In this document: one piece after another, positions 31,404-36,043 of the stretch | Layout of the letters: each line of letters opens with the position of its first letter | Position numbering within the stretch: position 1 is the first letter of the stretch | The notes under the pieces: generated by a model | The model's input: only the letters and a program-made list of their open reading frames with translations | Told to the model about the DNA's origin: nothing | The model's database searches: none | Assembly (NCBI GenBank): GCA_900555705.1 | Contig: USLV01000001.1 | Coordinates: 1-36,043 of the forward strand | From: an uncultured Oscillospiraceae bacterium | GTDB lineage: Bacteria; Bacillota; Clostridia; Oscillospirales; Acutalibacteraceae | Direction: 5' to 3' | DNA: 36,043 nt | Translations under genes and position numbers: made by a program

Positions 31404-32386
31404 GCCTGGACACCTCCTTTCCGGTATTGCCGCCACCGGCGGAGCCGATGGGTCAGCATCCAACAGCCGCGGTCCAGAATTGTGGCGAACAGATTGATGA
31501 GCAGGACGGCAAAACAGCAGCCCTCCTCATATTGGCCGAAATGGCGCAGGCACATCACAAGCGCACCGGCCAGCGCACCGTAAAGAATACGTGCCAGCCA
31601 GTGGCGCGGCGCGGTCACCGGGTCGTTCAGCAGGAAGATACCGGCGAAGAGCAGATAACCGGAGCAGAGCTCCAGCATCAGGCTCGAGGACCAGGTGTTG
31701 CCCACACGGGGGAAGAAGAAAGCACCCAGTGCACAGACTGCGAGATAAGGCAGGGTGATCAGTGGTGAGGCGCTGCGCCGGGAAAAGAGATAGAGCGCGC
31801 AGGCGGCCAGGATGGCAATCGCCACCGCGCCGATCGGGCCGGGGAAATTGCCAAGCAGCATATTCGGCAGCGTATAGAAGGATTCGCCGCCGGATTGCAA
31901 CAGCGCGGCGGGGGATTTCGCCGTAATGACCGCCGAGAGATCGTCGAGCGGTCGGCCCGGATCCGGAAAGAGGAACATCTGCTCCGGAAAACAGACGGTG
32001 ACAAACGCGAGCCCGCCCGCTGCCGGGTTAAACAGATTGCGGCCGTTTCCCCCGAAAGGCATCTTGACAACCAGAATGGCGAAGCCTGCGGCGACAACCG
32101 GGAGCCAGAGCGGGGCGATCGGCGACATCACCGCGCCGATCAGACCGCCGGTAACGGCGGCGGTACCGTCCAGCAGGGAGGGACGTCTGCGCATCAGCAG
32201 GCAGGCCAGCAGCTCAAAGCCGAGAGCCGCGCCAATCGAGGCCAGCATCACCGTGACCGGCCGAATCCCGAAATAGACACAGGAGAAAACCGTCAGCGGC
32301 AGCAGCGTGATCAACACATCGAGGCAAAGCATCGAGGCGCGGTCGTGCCGCCGCAGATGAGGCGCCGCACTGGTGTTATAGCTCAT
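31400..32386 (-). CDS. RnfD-like membrane protein without the flavinylation Thr
   Basis: The 328-residue multi-pass protein aligns with RnfD: SAAPHLRRHDRAS at the start, FGGNGRNLFNPAAGG in the middle, and GYLLFAGIFLLNDPVTAPRHW near the end. Where RnfD has AVSSATP it has AVITAKSP, which places Lys157 at the FMN-accepting Thr. Covalent FMN is therefore unlikely. I chose the ATG at 32386 with GGGGTG 6 bp upstream; ATG 32392 and GTG 32395 are alternatives. It overlaps the RnfC-like gene by 11 bp. Confidence 0.82.
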   Translation of the reverse strand: MSYNTSAAPHLRRHDRASMLCLDVLITLLPLTVFSCVYFGIRPVTVMLASIGAALGFELLACLLMRRRPSLLDGTAAVTGGLIGAVMSPIAPLWLPVVAAGFAILVVKMPFGGNGRNLFNPAAGGLAFVTVCFPEQMFLFPDPGRPLDDLSAVITAKSPAALLQSGGESFYTLPNMLLGNFPGPIGAVAIAILAACALYLFSRRSASPLITLPYLAVCALGAFFFPRVGNTWSSSLMLELCSGYLLFAGIFLLNDPVTAPRHWLARILYGALAGALVMCLRHFGQYEEGCCFAVLLINLFATILDRGCWMLTHRLRRWRQYRKGGVQA

Positions 32387-33635
32387 CGTCATCACCCCAA
32401 TTCAGGAAGAAGGTACCGTCGGATCGAGATGCCTCGAGCACCTGTGAGGTGAGCTCCAGCCCGGCGGGACAGACATGGGAACAGGCGCCGCAGCCGTCAC
32501 AGTCGTCGACACAGAGTGCCGCAAGACGCTCATAGTGTATATTCTCCGACTGTCGTACAATCTCATAGGGCAGCAGACCCGCGTGACAGACCCGTGCGCA
32601 ACGCCCGCAGCCGATGCAGACGCCGGTGCGGCTGCCTGCCGGTTCTGCAAGTGCCAGCACGCAGGTCACGCCGGGCAGCACCGGCGTATCGAGGCTGTCC
32701 GCCGCGACGCCGGTCATCATATCGCCGAGAATTACCCGTTCCGGCTCGGCGGAAAGACCACAATGGCGGAAGAGAGCATCAATCGGCGTGCCGAAGGGAA
32801 CCCAGAGGTTTTTCGGCGTGGCGACTGCGGTTCCCGCGACCGTCACGACACAGCCGATATGCGGCTCATCGAAAGCGACGGCGCGGTAAAGGGCCAGCAG
32901 TGCCTGCACGCCGATCCGGCCAATGGCTTTGCCGAGGGGATGGTCGTCGTATCGAACCACCGGATAACGGCTACCGACCTGATACAGCCGGTTGTCTCCA
33001 AGTCGCTGCTGAAGCGGACGGCGGCGTCCGCTCGGAAGCCGCACAGCGATCTGAACGGCATCGGCACCCACCACTCGCGCGGCCAGCTCAAGACCGGCCT
33101 GTACACGTTCGATATGCGCATTCAGCACGGCCCAGGCGCTGGAGGCATAGGGCTCCGCCTCCACGCCGTCGCCGACGAGCAGATCACAGCCCTCTGTGCT
33201 GAAGCGACGCAGCTTTTCATAGAGATAGACGCCGTCCAACTCGTCCACAATTGCCGCCTGCCGGGCAATATCCAGCAGGGCAGAGGCCGACAGGGAACCC
33301 GGTCGTACCACCTCCTGCGGCGGTGCGGGAACACTCACCATGCAGTCCAGTACCGCATAGCAGAGTTCGCCGAACAGCGGATGCGGCATGGTGCGCAGGC
33401 CGGTGAAAACACCGCTGACAGAGGCGGGAATCGTCGGGGCGTTCGGATGGGTAGATTGGGAGACGGCCTGCCCCCGCAGGACGGTGGCGTACTCCCGGAG
33501 CACGCACTGCCCCTCACCGGTGTAGGAGAGTGGGATATAGACACGCGGATTATCCGCGATTTCTTCGATGCTGCGGGAGGCGGCAGGCTCTTTCAAAGAC
33601 GGCAGCCGCACACCGCGTCTGGTTAGAATCGACAT
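32376..33635 (-). CDS. RnfC-like protein without the glycine-rich FMN/NADH loop
   Basis: The 419-residue protein keeps the RnfC frame and two [4Fe-4S] motifs, CIGCGRCARVCHAG (from 340) and CDGCGACSHVCP (from 379). The GLGGAGFP loop that binds FMN/NADH in RnfC is replaced by a segment reading AAIVDELDGVYLYEKLRR, and AECEPY has become VEAEPY. It may therefore accept or donate electrons only through its clusters, or act as scaffold. The start at 33635 follows GGAAAGGA, with an ACGGCG/CGCCGT stem just upstream. It is the first gene of the second Rnf-like set. Confidence 0.83.
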   Translation of the reverse strand: MSILTRRGVRLPSLKEPAASRSIEEIADNPRVYIPLSYTGEGQCVLREYATVLRGQAVSQSTHPNAPTIPASVSGVFTGLRTMPHPLFGELCYAVLDCMVSVPAPPQEVVRPGSLSASALLDIARQAAIVDELDGVYLYEKLRRFSTEGCDLLVGDGVEAEPYASSAWAVLNAHIERVQAGLELAARVVGADAVQIAVRLPSGRRRPLQQRLGDNRLYQVGSRYPVVRYDDHPLGKAIGRIGVQALLALYRAVAFDEPHIGCVVTVAGTAVATPKNLWVPFGTPIDALFRHCGLSAEPERVILGDMMTGVAADSLDTPVLPGVTCVLALAEPAGSRTGVCIGCGRCARVCHAGLLPYEIVRQSENIHYERLAALCVDDCDGCGACSHVCPAGLELTSQVLEASRSDGTFFLNWGDDDEL

Positions 33636-33690
33636 CTCGGGCATCCTTTCCGACGGCGTTTCCGCCGTGCAATTTCCATCATTCCCCGTC

Positions 33691-33720
33691 TTGCCGAAAG
33701 GGCGGGTTCAGCGGTATGAT
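33691..33720 (+). promoter_or_regulatory. Possible promoter of mecA
   Basis: TTGCCG (33691-33696) and TATGAT (33715-33720) are spaced by 18 bp, about 37 bp upstream of the start codon. The -35 box is one mismatch from consensus in its strong half. Confidence 0.5.
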
Positions 33721-33756
33721 AATAGCAGTACATATGATGAAGAGGAGGTGCAGCCA

Positions 33757-34329
33757 ATGCACATGGAATTGTCGGAGAGCGGCTGCCTGACGATGATTCT
33801 GACGGATGCGGACCTGCTGCAGTTCGGCCTTTGTTTTGAGGAACTCGACTATGATAAGCCGGAGACCCGAAACGCCATCCAGGCGCTGCTTGCGGCGGCG
33901 AGGCGGGAGTTGGGGTTCCAGCCGACCGGCAGTCTGCTGGTCGAAGCGTTGCCGATTGAGGGCGGCTGTCTGCTGATGGTGACGCCCGCAAAAGCGGGAC
34001 GTCGTCTGCGGATGAAGCGCGCGGCCGGACCGTTTATCTATTCTCTGGCCGATGTAGATGCGTTGCTGCAGCTGGCCGCGGGCTGGCCGTTTGATGAGCC
34101 GCCCGAGGGCGGCAGCTCTCTCTATGCGTTCGGCGAAGGCTACCGACTGGTGCTGTACGGGAAGACCGCGGAGGGCAGCCTGATTCTTGAGGAGTGTGCA
34201 AAACAGATCGGGGAGGGAGATGCCGCTGCGGCTTTTACGGCAGAGCATGGGCGTGCACTGCTGGTAGGCGATGCGTTGACGCAGCTCTGCGCCGCCATGC
34301 ACCCCAGCACCGGCGGCTATAATGCCTGA
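33757..34329 (+). CDS. mecA: MecA-like ClpC adaptor protein
   Basis: MecA proteins bring substrates to the ClpCP protease. The 190-residue protein has the N-terminal substrate-binding segment MELSESGCLTMILTDADL with the FEELDYDKPETRNAIQALL region, a loop, and the C-terminal ClpC-binding domain (YAFGEGYRLVLYGK, ending in AEHGRALLVGDA). The linker is Pro/Gly-rich. The start has AGGAGGTG 6 bp upstream. Its last 13 bp overlap the end of the convergent rpe gene. Confidence 0.85.
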   Translation: MHMELSESGCLTMILTDADLLQFGLCFEELDYDKPETRNAIQALLAAARRELGFQPTGSLLVEALPIEGGCLLMVTPAKAGRRLRMKRAAGPFIYSLADVDALLQLAAGWPFDEPPEGGSSLYAFGEGYRLVLYGKTAEGSLILEECAKQIGEGDAAAAFTAEHGRALLVGDALTQLCAAMHPSTGGYNA

Positions 34330-34961
34330 ATCGACGCCACCAGTGCGGCGGGGTCTTCGGCAGCAAAAAAGGCGTTCCCAATCACAGCGGCAGTCGCACC
34401 GGCGGCGGCCGCTGTTTTGGCGTTGTGTTCGTTGACACCGCCGTCGATCTCGATGAGAAGGGCCTGTCCGCGTCGGGTGGTTTCCTCGCGGAGGGCTGTT
34501 ACCTTGCGCAGCATCTCCGGCATCAGCGACTGTCCGCCGAAGCCGGGTTCCACCGTCATGATGAGCGCCTGATCCAGCAGATCAAGATAAGGGAATATGG
34601 CCTCGACCGGCGTGGATGGACGGATCGACAGGCCTGTCCGCCTGCCAAGCGAACGAATGCGGCGGAGGGTTTCAGCAATCGGCGCACTGCATTCGAGATG
34701 GATGGTCAAACTGTCGGCGCCGGCATCAACGAACGCCTCCAGCAGTCGTTCCGGGTGCTCCAGCATCAGATGCACGTCAAAGGGCAGCGTACTGAGCGGC
34801 CGGAGCTGCCGGACGATCGGCGGGCCGAAGGTGAGGTTCGGGACAAAAACGCCATCCATGACGTCCAGGTGCAGCATATCGGCACCGGCGGCCGCCACCC
34901 GCGCGACCTCGCTGCCGAGGCGCGTGAAATCGCAGGTCAGAATCGATGGAGAAACCTTCAT
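34317..34961 (-). CDS. rpe: Ribulose-phosphate 3-epimerase
   Basis: The enzyme interconverts ribulose 5-phosphate and xylulose 5-phosphate in the pentose phosphate pathway. The 214-residue TIM-barrel protein has the typical MKVSPSILTCDF start, HLDVMDGVFVPNLTFGP with metal-binding His and catalytic Asp, VHLMLEHP, MTVEPGFGGQ, and EIDGGVNEHN with the second catalytic Asp. TCTGGAGG precedes the ATG. No related pathway gene is adjacent. Confidence 0.96.
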   Translation of the reverse strand: MKVSPSILTCDFTRLGSEVARVAAAGADMLHLDVMDGVFVPNLTFGPPIVRQLRPLSTLPFDVHLMLEHPERLLEAFVDAGADSLTIHLECSAPIAETLRRIRSLGRRTGLSIRPSTPVEAIFPYLDLLDQALIMTVEPGFGGQSLMPEMLRKVTALREETTRRGQALLIEIDGGVNEHNAKTAAAAGATAAVIGNAFFAAEDPAALVASIQAL

Positions 34962-34993
34962 AATGCCTCCAGAAATAATATCTTCAGTTTATC

Positions 34994-35022
34994 ATTTTAC
35001 CTTATCTTCTGCCAAAGGTCAA
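34994..35022 (-). promoter_or_regulatory. Sigma-A promoter of rpe
   Basis: TTGACC (35017-35022) and TAAAAT (34994-34999) on the minus strand are spaced by 17 bp, about 33 bp upstream of the start codon. Confidence 0.8.
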
Positions 35023-35129
35023 GTCCGGTGTCAGCAGCAGGAGGAGATCGCGCGGCTGCTTTCAGAAATCTGGAAAGCACATATGAATGCCGAAAAATGT
35101 GTTATTACACCGTGAAAGGTGTGGAATAC

Positions 35130-35158
35130 TTGCAAAAATATGGAAAATATTGTATAGT
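35130..35158 (+). promoter_or_regulatory. Promoter of the PqqD-FkbH-like operon
   Basis: TTGCAA (35130-35135) and TATAGT (35153-35158) are spaced by 17 bp. The leader has a 7-bp stem CAGCGAC/GTCGCTG (35171-35177 with 35185-35191). An ACACC/GGTGT inverted repeat sits just upstream (about 35107-35122) and could be an operator. Confidence 0.7.
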
Positions 35159-35220
35159 GAAGGTGACAGACAGCGACCTTGGTTGTCGCTGGATACGATG
35201 AAAAACAGGAGGCGGATATG

Positions 35221-35487
35221 ATGACATATGAGCGTAATGACAAGCTGGAGTATCTCGATACGGAGGATGGCCGGATGGTGGTATTTGATCCGGATTCGGG
35301 AGACACCCATTTTCTGGACGAAACAGGCCGGGAGATCCTGATGCTGCTGGAGGAACCGCTGGAAGAGACGGCATTGCTGCGGCAGTTGGCCGAGCGGTAC
35401 GAGGGAGACGAGCAGACAATCGCCGCAGATCTGCAGGTGTTTCTCGCAGAGCTCCAGCAGAAGCGCGTTCTGCTGGAGCGGACGTGA
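35221..35487 (+). CDS. PqqD-like peptide-binding protein
   Basis: PqqD-fold proteins bind leader peptides of RiPP precursors and present them to radical SAM enzymes; others act in unrelated transfer systems. The 88-residue protein has the usual order: a beta hairpin with VFDPDSGDTHFLDETGREILMLL, then helices (ETALLRQLAERYEGDEQTIAADLQVFLAELQQKRVL). The start at 35221 is 8 bp after GGAGG; ATG 35218 is an alternative. It overlaps the next gene by 4 bp (GTGA). No precursor is visible before the contig end. Confidence 0.8.
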   Translation: MTYERNDKLEYLDTEDGRMVVFDPDSGDTHFLDETGREILMLLEEPLEETALLRQLAERYEGDEQTIAADLQVFLAELQQKRVLLERT

Positions 35488-36043
35488 CGCCTGGAAAGCC
35501 GGACGGGCGGCCGACTTACCGGGAGGCGCTCGCCGGACGGATGGACGGCGCACGAAATGAACCGTTGGCGATCATCTGTAATGTGACACTGGAGCCGGCT
35601 TTTCTGGATTTCCTATACTATTATGATCCGCACACAGTTGTCTCGTTTTGTGAACCGGCGGCCTGGCTGGCCGAGCCACCGACTGAGCGGGTAGTGTGTC
35701 TGCTGCGGCTGCAGGAGCTCTGCCCCCGGTTGTACCATGGCATCTATACCATGTCGGAGGCGGAGCAGGAGGCTGAGTTGAAACAGGCATTGACGCTCTA
35801 TGAACAGCTTGCGGCGGTCTGGCGAATGCGGCGGACAGTGGTTTTACTCTTCCTGCCGGAGAGCGATCCCGGCGAGCGGGTTCCTCATGGGCTGCCGTCC
35901 TTCAACCGGGCAGTGGCACGCCTGAACCGGCGATTGGTGGAGCTTTCCGAAACCTGTCCAGCCCTGACGTTGGTGTCCGCTGACCGGGTGCTGACACGGG
36001 AAGGGTTTGAAACGGCGTGGGATCGGCGTGGGCTGTATGCGTT
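35484..36043 (+). CDS. FkbH-like N-terminal domain protein, cut by contig end
   Basis: The frame is open from a GTG at 35484, overlapping the pqqD-like stop, to the end of the window (186 residues). The sequence resembles the N-terminal SGNH-like part of FkbH proteins: AIICNVTLEPAFLDFL at the first strand, a loop rich in acidic residues, FNRAVARLNRRLVEL, and LVSADRVLTREGFETAWDRRG near the end. FkbH-type proteins load a three-carbon unit on carrier proteins; SGNH-only relatives exist. GGAG lies just upstream of the GTG. The assignment rests on a modest resemblance and the coupling with the PqqD-like gene. Confidence 0.45.
   Translation, partial: MTPGKPDGRPTYREALAGRMDGARNEPLAIICNVTLEPAFLDFLYYYDPHTVVSFCEPAAWLAEPPTERVVCLLRLQELCPRLYHGIYTMSEAEQEAELKQALTLYEQLAAVWRMRRTVVLLFLPESDPGERVPHGLPSFNRAVARLNRRLVELSETCPALTLVSADRVLTREGFETAWDRRGLYA

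Noticed and set aside
30175..33635. Second Rnf set as NQR or a normal Rnf duplicate
   Set aside because: The gene content lacks G, B and any NqrF-like subunit, and the redox residues are missing, so neither working complex fits.

Overview
The window looks like part of a draft assembly from a moderately high-GC, endospore-forming, anaerobic member of the Clostridia, most likely Oscillospirales. The evidence is spoVAC-spoVAD behind a sigma-G-type promoter, a complete rnfCDGEAB operon, a MecA-type adaptor, many TTG/GTG starts and tRNA genes that encode CCA. The first 18 bases are a sequencing adapter (Tn5 mosaic end), so the left edge is a contig end. The right edge cuts a gene.

Left part (1-5.1 kb): prp (partial) and rplU with an L21-type leader; an unassigned terminator-ended structured RNA candidate; spoVAC-spoVAD; a YhfW-like FAD/Rieske oxidoreductase whose ribosome binding site lies in a 12-bp hairpin; and a GT2 glycosyltransferase with its own promoter and terminator.

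Centre (5.4-18.8 kb): one long minus-strand biosynthetic locus, visibly more AT-rich than its flanks, driven by a perfect-consensus promoter. In transcription order it holds an acyl-activating AMP ligase, a double-length radical SAM/SPASM peptide maturase of the CXXX-repeat type, a small partner protein, an acyl carrier protein, a PaaK-like ligase, three short precursor peptides with Cys at nearly every fourth residue, three strong mRNA hairpins, a two-subunit ABC exporter, a FabG-like reductase, a pair of 114-bp repeats, and a protein with a possible BtrH-like N-terminal domain plus a C-terminal beta-sandwich. The second precursor (12599-12760) is easily missed because a longer reading frame overlaps it. 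Together the genes suggest a cysteine-crosslinked RiPP that is also acylated from an ACP. This is the strongest candidate here for an undescribed system.

Middle right (18.8-26.2 kb): a gene-poor relic zone, a tRNA Met-Glu-Val operon with a perfect promoter, then the Rnf operon led by a NusG-II-domain gene and a Gx-transporter-type gene.

Right part (26.3-36 kb): a Cu/Zn-type superoxide dismutase; an HNH plus double PD-(D/E)XK-like nuclease; a Cof-type HAD phosphatase; a DUF4015-like putative glycoside hydrolase; and a second, diverged Rnf-like set (C, D, E, A only). That set has lost nearly all recognised redox-ligand residues, including three of four A/E [2Fe-2S] cysteines, the RnfD flavinylation Thr and the RnfC glycine-rich loop, and it has no RnfG or RnfB. 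It is the second main point of interest. MecA and ribulose-phosphate 3-epimerase follow as overlapping convergent genes, then the start of another operon with a PqqD-like protein and an FkbH-like protein cut by the contig end.
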